Part shown: positions 8,475-17,257 of the stretch, piece after piece
How positions within the stretch are numbered: position 1 is the stretch's first letter
Layout: every line of letters begins with the position of its first letter
DNA from: Ancylobacter novellus DSM 506
GTDB taxonomy: Bacteria > Pseudomonadota > Alphaproteobacteria > Rhizobiales > Xanthobacteraceae
Assembly: GCF_000092925.1 (NCBI RefSeq)
Contig: NC_014217.1
Span: 248,001-312,000 of the forward strand
DNA: 64,000 nt
Direction: 5' to 3'
Translations under genes and position numbers: made by a program
Notes under the pieces: generated by a model
What the model was told of the DNA's origin: nothing
Seen by the model: the letters and a program-made list of their open reading frames with translations, nothing else
The model's database searches: none

Positions 8475-9088
8475 TTCGCCGGAAGGGCCACGACGTGCGT
8501 GTAGCTGGGGCCGTTGAGCGGATAGGAGACGCGCAGCGTCACCGTCGATCCCAGCGGCGCACTGCCCGACGCGAAGACGCGCGCGCCCCCGGCCTGGCCG
8601 CCGACGCAACGCTTCGAGCCGGCGTCGGTGCCGGTGGCGGTGAAGGAGCCGATGTCGAACTTGATCTTCACCGTCGCCGGGGCGGTGACCACCCTGATCC
8701 GCGGCGCCTGCCCCATCTGGCAGAGCTGGTCGGCCGTGCCGGCGGCGAAGATCATGCGGCCCTGGCCGCCGCCGGTGAGATAGGCGAGGCGGTCCGCGTC
8801 GTTGCGCCCGCCGCTGGGGCTGACATAGCCCGGGAAGATGGCGCCGCCGGTGCCGAAGATGCGGTTGAGCAGCGGGTAGGTCTGGAAATCCGGCGGCACG
8901 CCGCGGTCCTGCGAGCCCGGCGGCGGGATGTAGGGCAGGCCGGAGCCGCCGAGGCCCGAGCCGGGCGGCGGGCCGACGATGATCGGGCCGTTCTGCGCGC
9001 TCGCGGGCGCCGCGGCGGCGAGGCCGGCGGCCACGAGGGCGATGGGCAGGAGGGTACGGAAGAGCTGGGGAAGGCGGGCCTTGCTCAT
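8471..9088 (-). CDS. Exported protein of unknown function
   Basis: A 205-residue protein I do not recognise. A clear signal peptide occupies residues 1-32 (positive start, [20 protein letters not shown], cleavage after ASAQ). A Pro/Gly-rich linker follows (IIVGPPPGSGLGGSGLPYIP), then a globular region of about 150 residues with two cysteines (LCQMGQAP; KRCVGGQ) that may form a disulfide in the periplasm. The C-terminal strand pattern (FDIGSFTATGTDAGSKRC, VTLRVSYPLNGPSYTHVVAL) suggests a beta-sandwich. It lies between fabI and the phosphatase on the same strand, 29 bases after fabI, and overlaps the phosphatase start by four bases. Confidence 0.75.
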   Translation of the reverse strand: MSKARLPQLFRTLLPIALVAAGLAAAAPASAQNGPIIVGPPPGSGLGGSGLPYIPPPGSQDRGVPPDFQTYPLLNRIFGTGGAIFPGYVSPSGGRNDADRLAYLTGGGQGRMIFAAGTADQLCQMGQAPRIRVVTAPATVKIKFDIGSFTATGTDAGSKRCVGGQAGGARVFASGSAPLGSTVTLRVSYPLNGPSYTHVVALPAK

Positions 9089-9117
9089 GCGGCGATGCTC
9101 CTGCTCCGCGGATGACG

Positions 9118-9933
9118 TCAGTCGCGCTCGAGGGTGAGGTCGGGCGCTTCGGGGTTCTTCATGCCGACGATGTGGTAGCCGGCATCGACATGGTGGATCT
9201 CGCCGGTGACGGCGCGCCCGAGATCGGAGAGCAGGTACATGCCGGTGTCGCCGACTTCGTCGATGGTGACGGTGCGGCGCAGCGGGGCGTTCAGCTCGTT
9301 CCACTTGAGGATGTAGCGGAAGTCGCCGATGCCCGAGGCGGCCAGCGTCTTGATCGGCCCGGCGGAGATGGCGTTGACGCGGATGTTCTTCGGGCCGAGG
9401 TCGGCGGCGAGGTAGCGCACGCTCGCCTCGAGCGCCGCCTTGGCGACGCCCATGACGTTGTAGTGCGGCATCCACTTCTCGGCGCCGTAATAGGTCAGGG
9501 TCAGCATCGAGCCGCCGTCGGTCATCAGCTTCTCGGCGCGCTGGGCGACGGCGGTGAAGCTGTAGCAGGAGATCAGCATGGTCTTGCTGAAGTTCTCCGC
9601 CGTGGTGTCGACATAGCGCCCGTCGAGCTCGTTCTTGTCGGAGAAGGCGATGGCGTGGACGAGGAAGTCGAGCCCGCCGAGCTGGCGCTCGGTCTCGGCG
9701 AAGACGGCGTCGATGGTCGCGGGATCGGTGACGTCGCAATGGCCGACGAGGGTGGCGTCGAGCTCGGCGGCCAGCGGCTCCACCCGCTTCTTCAGCGGCT
9801 CGCCCTGATAGGTGAAGGCGAGCTTCGCGCCCTGCGCATGGGCGGCCTTGGCGATGCCCCAGGCGATGGAGCGGTTGTTCGCCACTCCCATCACCAGGCC
9901 GCGCTTTCCGCTCATCAATCCGCCCGATGCCAT
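9118..9933 (-). CDS. fabI: Enoyl-[acyl-carrier-protein] reductase (NADH)
   Basis: Last enzyme of the fatty-acid elongation cycle, reducing enoyl-ACP to acyl-ACP with NADH in the cytoplasm; the target of triclosan. The chain is 271 residues from the chosen ATG 9933, giving MASGGLMSGKRGLVMGVANN, which matches the usual N-terminus; an upstream ATG at 9966 is possible. The divergent nucleotide motif GVANNRSIAWGIA, the active-site Tyr and Lys with six residues between (YNVMGVAK) and ISAGPIKTLAASGI are all present. It heads a three-gene run with the exported protein and the phosphatase. Confidence 0.95.
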   Translation of the reverse strand: MASGGLMSGKRGLVMGVANNRSIAWGIAKAAHAQGAKLAFTYQGEPLKKRVEPLAAELDATLVGHCDVTDPATIDAVFAETERQLGGLDFLVHAIAFSDKNELDGRYVDTTAENFSKTMLISCYSFTAVAQRAEKLMTDGGSMLTLTYYGAEKWMPHYNVMGVAKAALEASVRYLAADLGPKNIRVNAISAGPIKTLAASGIGDFRYILKWNELNAPLRRTVTIDEVGDTGMYLLSDLGRAVTGEIHHVDAGYHIVGMKNPEAPDLTLERD

Positions 9934-10056
9934 GCTGGTCACGCCTTGCTCCGTATCGCTGGCCATCTCGCGATGGCGAGCGTTCCTATCGCACAGCGGC
10001 AGGACCCGCTCAAGCGAGCGGTGGAGAGGGGAGAGGGCTTGCCGGAAAGGCGCGGC

Positions 10057-11028
10057 TTATGCCGCGCCGTCGCGCCGGCGGCGCATCAGCTCCTCGAGCT
10101 CCGCATCGGGCGTCTCGGGCAGCGTGATTCGCACCGTGGCGAAGAGGTCGCCGGCGGCATCGTCGCCCTTGGGCAGTCCCTTGCCGCGCAGGCGGAAGGT
10201 GCGGCCCGACTGGGTCCAGGCCGGCACGGAGAGCTCGACCTCGCCGGAGAGCGTGGGCACGCGCAGCTTGCCGCCGAGCACGGCGTCGGCCAGCGGCAGC
10301 GAGACGTCGGTGCGCAGGTCCGCGCCCTCGACCTTGAAGTGGCGGTGCGGCGCATAGGCGACGACGACATAGGCGTCGCCCGGCGCGCCGCCGAAGGGGC
10401 TCGGCTCGCCCTGGCCCTTCAGCCGCATGCGGTGGCCCTCAGTGACCTTGGGCGGGATCTTCACCTCGACCGTGCGTCCGTTCGGCAGGTGCACCTTGAC
10501 CGGGCCGCCTTCGACCACGCGCTCCAGCGGCACCGGCACGGAGATGTCGACGTCGCCGCCGCGCGGCATCTCCTGCTGGCCGCCAGCACGGGCGCGCCCG
10601 CGGCCCCGGCCGCCGAGCCCGCCGAGAATGTCGGCGATCACGTCGTCGAAGCCGCCGGCGTCGTGCGGGCCGTGGCCGGAGCGGCGTGCACCCTCCGGGC
10701 CGAAGGAGAAGCTTTCGAAGATCGTCTCGCCATGGGGGCCACGCTGGAAGCCGCCGCGGTTGAACCCGCCGGCGCCGCCGCCCGGAAAGCCCTCGAAGCC
10801 GCGCGGCTTGCCCTCGGCGTCGATCTCGCCGCGGTCGTACTGGCCGCGCTTCTCCGGATCGGAGAGTATCTCGTGCGCGCTGTTCAGTTCGGCAAAACGC
10901 TCCTGCGCCTTCGGATCGTCCTTGTTGGCGTCCGGGTGCAGCTTCTTGGCGTGCTTGCGGAAAGCACGCTTGATCTCGTTCTGGTCGGCGTTGCGGGCGA
11001 CGCCGAGGATGTCATAGGGATCGCGCAT
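10057..11028 (-). CDS. DnaJ-family co-chaperone of the CbpA type
   Basis: Type II J-domain protein of 323 residues. The J domain is at residues 1-65 with the HPD motif in [12 protein letters not shown] Gly/Phe-rich linker follows at about 75-135 ([20 protein letters not shown]). The two C-terminal substrate-binding beta domains of DnaJ are present. There is no zinc-finger CxxCxGxG, which separates it from DnaJ proper. It would stimulate the ATPase of DnaK and deliver unfolded proteins. The start is ATG 11028 ([10 protein letters not shown]); the longer frame upstream adds an unrelated N-terminus. It is transcribed toward fabI and separated from it by about 120 bases. Confidence 0.92.
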   Translation of the reverse strand: MRDPYDILGVARNADQNEIKRAFRKHAKKLHPDANKDDPKAQERFAELNSAHEILSDPEKRGQYDRGEIDAEGKPRGFEGFPGGGAGGFNRGGFQRGPHGETIFESFSFGPEGARRSGHGPHDAGGFDDVIADILGGLGGRGRGRARAGGQQEMPRGGDVDISVPVPLERVVEGGPVKVHLPNGRTVEVKIPPKVTEGHRMRLKGQGEPSPFGGAPGDAYVVVAYAPHRHFKVEGADLRTDVSLPLADAVLGGKLRVPTLSGEVELSVPAWTQSGRTFRLRGKGLPKGDDAAGDLFATVRITLPETPDAELEELMRRRRDGAA

Positions 11029-11124
11029 GGATGCTGGTCTCGTCCGGCGGTTCCGGCTCAGAACCATGTAGGCATGGTGTTGCCGCGATGCAACGGTCGC
11101 CGGCGGTGAGATCGGCGCGAAGCG

Positions 11125-11628
11125 TCAGCCTCTGGCCAGCAGCCGCGCCTCGTCGACCTTCCACCAGCCGCGCTCGTTGCGGCAGGCCTCGCCCTGCAGC
11201 CATTCCTCGCCGGCGGCGCGCACGAAGCTCATCAGGAAATCGCGGCAGGCGCCGCGGCCCGAGGCCGAGGAGGCGAGCGGGGTGACGGTGCCGCGCGTGG
11301 CGCTGGCATAGTTCTCCCACGGCACGCTCGGCGCCTTGGAATCCTCGCGCAGCGCCTCGGCGAGCGCGAGGCGCGCGGCGGCCCAGTCGTCCGGCGCCAC
11401 GCCCTGCGGCACCGGCTCGCGCTGATAGGCGGCGGCGCGGCGCGGCGAGATGGAGCCGGTGGCCTGCATGTCGAGCGGCGGGGCGCTCGAACAGCCGGCC
11501 ATGGCGAGCGCGCCGACCAAAGTCGTCCATAGGGCGGCTGTGCGGAAGGACGTGTCGCGCTTATATGAGGAGCCGCCGCGCGACGCGACCTGCGCCGCCG
11601 TCGCCCGCCGCCTGTGGAACGTGTCCAT
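11125..11628 (-). CDS. RT0821/Lpp0805-type surface lipoprotein
   Basis: Probable lipoprotein of 167 residues. A hydrophobic stretch ending in the lipobox ALAMAGC places the lipidated Cys near residue 46, after an unusually long positively charged start. The C-terminal half ([46 protein letters not shown]) matches the short beta-domain of the RT0821/Lpp0805 surface-antigen family as I know it. Function in this family is unknown; location is predicted as outer membrane. The start codon lies 35 bases from the divergent pdxH start, so the two share a promoter region. The true start may be further in. Confidence 0.72.
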   Translation of the reverse strand: MDTFHRRRATAAQVASRGGSSYKRDTSFRTAALWTTLVGALAMAGCSSAPPLDMQATGSISPRRAAAYQREPVPQGVAPDDWAAARLALAEALREDSKAPSVPWENYASATRGTVTPLASSASGRGACRDFLMSFVRAAGEEWLQGEACRNERGWWKVDEARLLARG

Positions 11629-11663
11629 GGGTCCCTGTCGTCCGTCCGCCCGAAGATGACCTT

Positions 11664-12290
11664 ATGGAAGCGTCTGAAGAGTTAATATCCGGTGATTTCA
11701 CCGCCGCCACGGAGCCTTTCCGGCTGTTCGAGGAGTGGTTCGCCGAGGCCAAGGAGAAGGAGCCGCGGGATCCCAACGCCATGGCGCTGGCGACCGTCGA
11801 CGCCGACGGGCTGCCGGATGTGCGCATGGTGCTGTTGAACCAGCGCGACGAGCGCGGCTTCGTGTTCTTCACCAATACCGGCAGCGCCAAGGGCTGCGAG
11901 CTCGCCGCCGTGCCGAAGGCGGCGGTGGTGTTCCACTGGAAGTCGATGAACCGCCAGATCCGCGTGCGCGGCCCGGTGGAGGTGGTGAGCGACGAGGAGG
12001 CCGACGCCTATTTCCTCACCCGGCCGCGCCTGTCGCAGATCGGCGCCTGGGCGAGCGTGCAGTCGCGCCCGCTGGAGGGGCGCTTCGCGCTGGAGGCGGC
12101 GGTGGCGAAATACACCGCGCAATATGCGCTGGGCAGCGTGCCGCGCCCGCCGCACTGGACCGGCTTCCGCATCCGGCCGGTGCAGATCGAGTTCTGGCAC
12201 GACCGCCCGTTCCGCCTGCATGACCGCATCGTGTTCCGCAGGGACAGCGCCGAGGCGACTGTCTGGAACAAGACAAGACTTTACCCCTGA
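11664..12290 (+). CDS. pdxH: Pyridoxamine 5'-phosphate oxidase
   Basis: FMN-dependent enzyme of 208 residues that oxidises pyridoxamine or pyridoxine phosphate to pyridoxal phosphate, the last step of vitamin B6 synthesis and salvage. The family landmarks are in order: [20 protein letters not shown] (FMN and substrate), [25 protein letters not shown] and the C-terminal [17 protein letters not shown] with the substrate-binding Arg and His. The length is as usual for PdxH. The ATG at 11664 is preceded by a short leader shared with the divergent lipoprotein gene. An SDR gene follows after 49 bases on the same strand and may be co-transcribed. Confidence 0.93.
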   Translation: MEASEELISGDFTAATEPFRLFEEWFAEAKEKEPRDPNAMALATVDADGLPDVRMVLLNQRDERGFVFFTNTGSAKGCELAAVPKAAVVFHWKSMNRQIRVRGPVEVVSDEEADAYFLTRPRLSQIGAWASVQSRPLEGRFALEAAVAKYTAQYALGSVPRPPHWTGFRIRPVQIEFWHDRPFRLHDRIVFRRDSAEATVWNKTRLYP

Positions 12291-12339
12291 CCCCGCTTTG
12301 TCCCTGACACGGCCTTGCCCCTGAGCTAAGACAGCCCCC

Positions 12340-13089
12340 ATGACCAAGGGTACCAACCAGCCTCGCCGCACCATGCTGCTCACCGGCGCCTCGCGCGGGA
12401 TCGGGCACGCCACCGTCAAGCGCTTCTCGGCCGCGGGATGGCGGGTGATCACCTGCTCGCGCCATGCCTTCCCGGAGAATTGTCCGTGGGAGATGGGGCC
12501 GGAGGACCATATCCAGGTCGACCTCTCCGACCCGGCCGACACGCTCCGCGCGGTGGACGAGATCAAGAGCCGGCTGCCGGACGGCGAACTGCACGCGCTG
12601 GTCAACAATGCCGGCATCTCGCCCAAGGGCCCCGGCGGGTCCCGCCTCGGCACGCTCAACACGCCGGAGGAGGACTGGCGGCGGGTGTTCCAGGTGAACT
12701 TCTTCGCCCCGATCCTCCTGGCGCGCGGCCTGCTGGAGGAGCTCAAGCGCACCCATGGCGCGGTGGTGAACGTCACCTCCATTGCCGGCTCGCGGGTGCA
12801 TCCCTTTGCCGGCGCGGCCTATGCCACCTCGAAGGCGGCGCTGGCCGGGCTGACCCGCGAGATGGCGGCCGATTTCGGCCCGCTCGGCGTGCGGGTGAAC
12901 GCCATCGCGCCGGGCGAGATCGACACCTCGATCCTGTCGCCGGGCACCGAGAAGATCGTCGAGCAGATCCCGATGCAGCGCCTCGGCACGCCCGACGAGG
13001 TGGCGAAGATCATCTACGTGCTGTGCACGGACACCTCGTCCTATCTGAACGGGGCGGAGATCCACATCAACGGCGGCCAGCACGTGTGA
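12340..13089 (+). CDS. SDR family oxidoreductase
   Basis: Cytoplasmic classical short-chain dehydrogenase/reductase of 249 residues. The Rossmann motif is TGASRGIGHATV near residues 15-26, then LVNNAGISPKG, the catalytic Ser in VTSIAGS and the YxxxK pair in AYATSKAAL. The C-terminus (SYLNGAEIHINGGQHV) is the usual tetramer end of this class. The N-terminal Arg after the first strand of the fold suggests NADP(H) preference. The substrate cannot be told from sequence. Its position directly behind pdxH is suggestive only of shared transcription. Confidence 0.9.
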   Translation: MTKGTNQPRRTMLLTGASRGIGHATVKRFSAAGWRVITCSRHAFPENCPWEMGPEDHIQVDLSDPADTLRAVDEIKSRLPDGELHALVNNAGISPKGPGGSRLGTLNTPEEDWRRVFQVNFFAPILLARGLLEELKRTHGAVVNVTSIAGSRVHPFAGAAYATSKAALAGLTREMAADFGPLGVRVNAIAPGEIDTSILSPGTEKIVEQIPMQRLGTPDEVAKIIYVLCTDTSSYLNGAEIHINGGQHV

Positions 13090-13104
13090 GGCCGCCCGGC
13101 AGAT

Positions 13105-13253
13105 GAACGTCATGGCCGGGCCTGGCCCGGCCATCCACGCCTTCATCAGCCAAGTCGTGCATCAGCCAAGTCGCGCATCAGCCAAGTCGCGCATAAGTCA
13201 AGTCGTGCATCAGCCAAGTCGTGGATGCCCGGCCCAAGGCCGGGCATGACGTC
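13105..13253. repeat. Palindromic intergenic repeat, family A (copy A2) with inserted minisatellite
   Basis: Outer arms are gtcatggccgggcctggccc on the left and aaggccgggcatgac on the right, as in the other family A copies. In place of the usual short loop, the centre holds five contiguous 16-bp units (separate entry). The element fills most of the convergent gap between the SDR and corA genes. It has no coding potential. Confidence 0.8.
13144..13223. repeat. Tandem repeat, five units of 16 bp
   Basis: Units begin at 13144, 13160, 13176, 13192 and 13208. The consensus is catcagccaagtcgyg; unit four has two changes (cataagtcaagtcgtg). Units abut with no spacer. The unit is related to the aagtcg(t/c)gga segment found just inside the right arm of other family A repeats (32374-32384; 53243-53253), so it probably arose by local duplication of that segment. 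Confidence 0.92.
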
Positions 13254-13298
13254 GCGTGAGTTGCAGCCGCTCGGGATGACGAGGCCGGCGCCGGAGCG

Positions 13299-14276
13299 CT
13301 ACAGCCATTTCTTCCACTTGAAGAACCAGTAGGGCACGACCGCCGCCGCCAGCATGGCGATGAGGGCTACGGGATAGCCGAAGCGCTCGCCGAGCTCGGG
13401 CATGTGCTGGAAGTTCATGCCGTAGATCGAGGCGATCAGGGTCGGCGGCATCAGCACCACCGACAGCACGGCGAAGATCTTGATGATGTTGTTCTGCTCG
13501 ATGCTGACCATGCCGAGCGTGGCGTCGAGCAGGAAGATGATCTTGTTGCCGAGATAGCTGACATGGTCGTTCAGCGAGGCGGTGTCTCGCTGCATGCTCT
13601 TCAGCCAGGTCCGCTGCTCCTTGTCGAAGCGCTCGGCCTCGCCTTCCGTGGACAGGAAGGTGACGAGGCGGCCCATCGAGACCAGGCTCTCGCGCACCTT
13701 GGAGGCGAGGTCGGCGCGGCGGCCGAGCAGCTTCAGGATCACCCGGAAGCGCTGGCTGCCGCCGTTCGAGGAGGATTCGCGCTCGAAGATGCGCCGCGAC
13801 AGGCCGTCTATGTCCTCCGACAGCGTCTCGATGATGTCGGCGGCGCGGTCGACGATGGTGTCGAGCAGTTCCAGCAGCAGCCGGTCGCCCTTCATCGTCT
13901 GCGGGCAGTCGCGGTCGAGCTTGGCGAGGACGAGGCGGAAGGGCTTGGGCTCGTCATAGCGCACGGTGGTGAGCTTGCCCTTGGCGAGGATGAACGACAC
14001 CTGGGCCAGCGTCGGGCGATCGCTGTCGCTGTTGCAGACGATGGAGCCGGTCATGTAGCGGGCGCCGTTCTCCACCCGCAGGCGGCTCGACGGCTCGATC
14101 TCCAGCATCTCCGCCCGGGTCGGCACCGAGATGCCGATCGCCGCCTCGACGAGGCGGTCCTCGCCGTCGGCCGGCTGGTTGAGGTCGATCCACACCGCGT
14201 CGGGAGGCAGGGCCTCGCCCGCGCCGAGGTGAACGGACACGAGCGTGCCGCCGCGCACGCAATGGGCGGTGATCAT
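13299..14276 (-). CDS. corA: CorA-type magnesium/cobalt transporter
   Basis: Inner-membrane divalent-cation channel of 325 residues. The long cytoplasmic N-terminal domain is followed by two C-terminal membrane helices. The signature YGMNF lies at the end of the first helix (SVVLMPPTLIASIYGMNF), and the chain ends in a basic cytoplasmic tail (FFKWKKWL). The loop after the motif (QHMPELGE) carries the acidic residues typical of CorA. The length is normal. It is monocistronic, convergent with the SDR gene across repeat A2. No Mg-sensor leader (M-box) was recognised in the roughly 190 bases upstream. Confidence 0.92.
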   Translation of the reverse strand: MITAHCVRGGTLVSVHLGAGEALPPDAVWIDLNQPADGEDRLVEAAIGISVPTRAEMLEIEPSSRLRVENGARYMTGSIVCNSDSDRPTLAQVSFILAKGKLTTVRYDEPKPFRLVLAKLDRDCPQTMKGDRLLLELLDTIVDRAADIIETLSEDIDGLSRRIFERESSSNGGSQRFRVILKLLGRRADLASKVRESLVSMGRLVTFLSTEGEAERFDKEQRTWLKSMQRDTASLNDHVSYLGNKIIFLLDATLGMVSIEQNNIIKIFAVLSVVLMPPTLIASIYGMNFQHMPELGERFGYPVALIAMLAAAVVPYWFFKWKKWL

Positions 14277-14467
14277 GGCCTCTCCGACGCTGCTTCATTG
14301 GGGAAGATGCGCCGGAACGGCGCGGAGTTCCAGCCGCCCCGCGCGGCGGTCCGGAAAGCCGCCCACGCGCGCGCATGTTGTGGCCGCGCCCGCCCTTGGG
14401 CGCTCTTCTCTTCCATTGCTCTGGGAGATGAGGCGGCTATCGCGGCGCGGCCATCGGGCCGGCGGCG

Positions 14468-14692
14468 TCAGGCCGCGAAATATTCTACGTCTCGGATCGT
14501 GACGATCTTTGCCTCGTCGGTCCGCGCCGCGCCCGTACCGGGGGCATCGGATACCGTCTGCTTGGCAGCGTTGTAGGGCGCCGCGGCGGCAAGCGCCGGG
14601 AGGCCGATCTCGCGCCAATGCGCGTTTTGCTGGGACGCTTCCCAGCGCTGGCTAGGCTGCGCCTCGGGCGCCGGTTGGTCTTCACTGGACAT
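14468..14692 (-). CDS. Small protein of unknown function
   Basis: Predicted 74-residue soluble protein, not recognised. The start ATG 14692 is preceded by a near-ideal ribosome site (ggaggaa) at the right distance, which argues that it is translated. The N-terminal third is rich in Gln, Pro and Glu (EDQPAPEAQPSQRWEASQQ), the middle has an Ala-rich helix (GLPALAAAAPYNAAKQ) and the end reads AKIVTIRDVEYFAA. There is no membrane segment and no cysteine. Upstream, 14693-14984 is a less GC-rich divergent region facing the L,D-transpeptidase gene and probably carries promoters for both; nothing else was found there. Confidence 0.55.
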   Translation of the reverse strand: MSSEDQPAPEAQPSQRWEASQQNAHWREIGLPALAAAAPYNAAKQTVSDAPGTGAARTDEAKIVTIRDVEYFAA

Positions 14693-14984
14693 GACTTCCT
14701 CCAATACTTGCCGCCATCTTTCGGCGACTGCTCTCGAAATGATCATCGAGTGCGTCAAAAATATGCAGAATCACGGTCTCGGATAAGGTCTCTTTGCGTC
14801 AGCGGCGCCTTTAGCCGGCTTTTCCGACCTCTTCCAACGGAACTGAGCTCTTTTTGCAACATTTTGCGGCCACTAGTGCGTGGCGATGATGTGGCCTCTT
14901 CAAGGCAGAACGCAGTTCGGCTAATCGACTTATCGGGCTGAGCGACACGCGTCCGCGTGCCGGCGATTCGGAGCATTGAGAAAA

Positions 14985-15587
14985 ATGATTTTGCGCGGGG
15001 CGGGCGTTGTCCTGTTGGCTGTTCTTTTGGGCGCATGCAGCAATGCGCAGCGGCAGCCGGCGCCGACGGCGTCGCTGACGCCGCGCGACAAGCAGCTTCT
15101 GGCCAATGCGCCGTATCAGAAGGTGCTGCCGCCGGACATGTACCAGCGCGCCATCGTCGACTATTCCGGCAGGGAGAAGCCGGGCACCATCGTCGTCGAT
15201 ACCGACAAGAAGTGGCTCTACTTCGTCCAGGACGGCGGCAAGGCCATCCGCTACGGCGTGACGGTCGGCGAGGAAGGCCTCGCCTTCAAGGGCAACGCCA
15301 AGGTCGGCCGCAAGACCGAATGGCCGACCTGGACGCCGACCCCCGAGATCAAGCAGCGCATCGCCGGCGTGCCGGACTTCGTCGGCCCCGGCCCGCACAA
15401 CCCGATGGGGGCGCGCGCGCTGTACCTGTTCCAGGGCAACAAGGACACGCTGTTCCGCATCCACGGCACCAACCAGCCGGAATATATCGGCCAGGCCATC
15501 TCCTCGGGCTGCATCCGCATGCTCAACGAGGACGTGATCGACCTCTATACCCGCGTGCCGCAGGGCACCAACGTCGTCGTGCTCTGA
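14985..15587 (+). CDS. L,D-transpeptidase (YkuD) lipoprotein
   Basis: Envelope enzyme of 200 residues that forms 3-3 cross-links in peptidoglycan or anchors proteins to it. A lipoprotein signal is present at residues 1-19 (GVVLLAVLLGAC; lipid on Cys). The YkuD domain starts near residue 60 (GTIVVDTDKKWLYFVQ) and has its active site in HGTNQPEYIGQAISSGCIRM, with the catalytic His and Cys, followed by LNEDVIDLY. The ATG at 14985 is chosen; a TTG at 14976 is also in frame. The domain is closely similar to the second L,D-transpeptidase at 32676-33674. A strong terminator follows. Confidence 0.9.
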   Translation: MILRGAGVVLLAVLLGACSNAQRQPAPTASLTPRDKQLLANAPYQKVLPPDMYQRAIVDYSGREKPGTIVVDTDKKWLYFVQDGGKAIRYGVTVGEEGLAFKGNAKVGRKTEWPTWTPTPEIKQRIAGVPDFVGPGPHNPMGARALYLFQGNKDTLFRIHGTNQPEYIGQAISSGCIRMLNEDVIDLYTRVPQGTNVVVL

Positions 15588-15610
15588 CGCGATCCGACGT
15601 CGTCTCAAGC

Positions 15611-15641
15611 AAAAGGGCGCTGCATCGGCAGCGCCCTTTTT
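15611..15641 (+). terminator. Rho-independent terminator after the L,D-transpeptidase
   Basis: Perfect stem gggcgctgc / gcagcgccc with loop atcg, preceded by four A and followed by five T. The flanking A and T runs make it work in both directions, so it may also end the convergent aminotransferase transcript. Confidence 0.88.
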
Positions 15642-15661
15642 GTTTGCGCGGTCCTGTTGCC

Positions 15662-15772
15662 GTCATCCCGGCCGGAGGCGAAGCCGGAGAGCCTGGATCG
15701 CTAACCGCTCTTGTCCTTCACGCGATCCCGGATCGGTGCTGCGGACCGTCCGGGATGACGACGTGGGGGCGA
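15662..15772. repeat. Inverted intergenic repeat, family C
   Basis: Ends are cgtcatcccggccgg and ccgtccgggatgacg, pairing across about 110 bases, with an inner gatcc...ggatc-type pairing. Shortened pieces of the same left end occur at 32288-32311 and 53153-53178, in both places directly before a family A repeat. No coding content. Confidence 0.6.
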
Positions 15773-15786
15773 TGACGACGTGATCC

Positions 15787-17169
15787 TCACGCCGCCAGCA
15801 GGTTCTCGCGCACCGCCCAGTCGAGCGTCTTGTCGAGCGCGCGGGTGAGGCGGTCGAACAATTCGTCGATCTCGGCCGGCGAGATGACCAGCGGCGGGCA
15901 GATGGTGACGGCGTCGCCGAAGACGTTGCGCACGATCAGCCCTTCCTCCTGGGCGAAGGCGACGCACTTGGCGGCGACGCCCAGCTTCGGGTCGAACTGG
16001 TGCTTCGACTTCTTGTCGGCCACCAGCTCGATGCCGGCCACCAGCCCGGCGCCGCGCGCCTCGCCGACCAGCGGATGGTCCTCCAGCGCGGCGCGGCGGG
16101 CACCGAAGTGCGGGATCTTCGCCCGCACCCGCTCGAAGATGCTCTCGCGCTCGTAGATCTCCAGCGTCTTCACCGCCACGGCGGCGGCGACCGGATGCGC
16201 CGAATAGGTGTAGCCGTGGCCGAAGCTGCCGAGCTTGCGGCTCTCCTCCAGCATGGCCTGGTACATGTCCTCGGGGATCATCACGCCGCCGATCGGCTGG
16301 TAGGCCGAGGACAGCGCCTTGGCGACGGAGATGGAGTGCGGCTTCATCTCCATGGCCTCGCAGCCGAAGGCGGTGCCGAGGCGGCCGAAGCCGGTGATGA
16401 CCTCGTCGGCGATGAAGAAGACGTCATACTTCTCCAGCACCGCCTGGATCTTCGGGTAGTAGGTCTTCGGCGGCACGATGACGCCACCCGCGCCAAGCAC
16501 CGGCTCGGCGATGAAGGCGGCGACCGTCTCCGGCCCCTCGGCGATGATCAGCGCCTCGAGATCGGCGGCGAGGCGGGTGGCGAAATCCTCCTCGCTCTCG
16601 CCGGCCTCGGCGAGGCGGTAGTAATGCGGGCAGGTGGTGTGCCGCACGCCGGCGATGGGCAGGTCGAAATCATTGTGGTTGCCGGCGAGGCCGGTGAGCG
16701 AGGCCGCCGCGATGGTGACGCCGTGATAGGCGCGCATGCGCGAGATGATCTTCTTCTTCTTCGGCCGGCCGAGCGCGTTGTTCATGTACCAGACGAGCTT
16801 CATCTGGGTGTCGTTGGCTTCCGAGCCCGAGCAGGTGAAGAACACCTTGGAGATCGGCACGGGCGCCATCTCCTTCAGCTTCTCGGCGAGCTCGATCGCC
16901 GGGTCGTGGCTCTTGCCTCCGAAGATGTGGGTGAAGGGCAGCTTGCGCATCTGCGTCGCCGCCGCCTCGACCAGTTCCTCGTTGCCGTAGCCGAGCGCGG
17001 TGCACCACAGGCCGGCCATGCCCTCGAGATAGGGCTTGCCGTCGACGTCATGCACCCACACGCCCTTGCCGCGCTCGAGGATGAGCGGTCCCGTTTCGCG
17101 GACCGCCACGAGATTGGTGTAGGGGTGGACCAGGGTCTCGACATCGCGAGCCTGAAGGTTGGTGAGCAT
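15787..17169 (-). CDS. Class III aminotransferase (omega-amino acid:pyruvate type)
   Basis: PLP-dependent aminotransferase of 460 residues, cytoplasmic. The fold-type I landmarks are present: SGSEANDTQMKLVWY for phosphate binding, AYHGVTIAAASLTG, IAEPVLGAGGVIVPP, the PLP-contacting Asp in FIADEVITGFGRLG and the Schiff-base Lys in SISVAKALSSAYQP. The Trp in MAGLWCTALGYGNEEL is typical of the omega-transaminase/putrescine-pyruvate group rather than acetylornithine or GABA enzymes. The amino donor cannot be fixed from sequence. It stands alone, convergent with the L,D-transpeptidase, with no pathway genes beside it. Confidence 0.9.
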   Translation of the reverse strand: MLTNLQARDVETLVHPYTNLVAVRETGPLILERGKGVWVHDVDGKPYLEGMAGLWCTALGYGNEELVEAAATQMRKLPFTHIFGGKSHDPAIELAEKLKEMAPVPISKVFFTCSGSEANDTQMKLVWYMNNALGRPKKKKIISRMRAYHGVTIAAASLTGLAGNHNDFDLPIAGVRHTTCPHYYRLAEAGESEEDFATRLAADLEALIIAEGPETVAAFIAEPVLGAGGVIVPPKTYYPKIQAVLEKYDVFFIADEVITGFGRLGTAFGCEAMEMKPHSISVAKALSSAYQPIGGVMIPEDMYQAMLEESRKLGSFGHGYTYSAHPVAAAVAVKTLEIYERESIFERVRAKIPHFGARRAALEDHPLVGEARGAGLVAGIELVADKKSKHQFDPKLGVAAKCVAFAQEEGLIVRNVFGDAVTICPPLVISPAEIDELFDRLTRALDKTLDWAVRENLLAA

Positions 17170-17257
17170 GGCCGAACTCCGCCGGTGAGAAAAACCGGCC
17201 GTCAGCCTAGAACCACAGACGGCGCGCCGGAAGCACGCCGTTGGTCTGAGCGGGGCT

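Noticed and set aside
13144..13223. CRISPR array
   Set aside because: Units are only 16 bp and abut directly with no spacers; no cas genes nearby. It is a minisatellite.
14277..14467. Magnesium riboswitch or leader before corA, and other riboswitches before cysK or coaBC
   Set aside because: No conserved riboswitch core was seen by eye in these leaders; a covariance-model search would be decisive.
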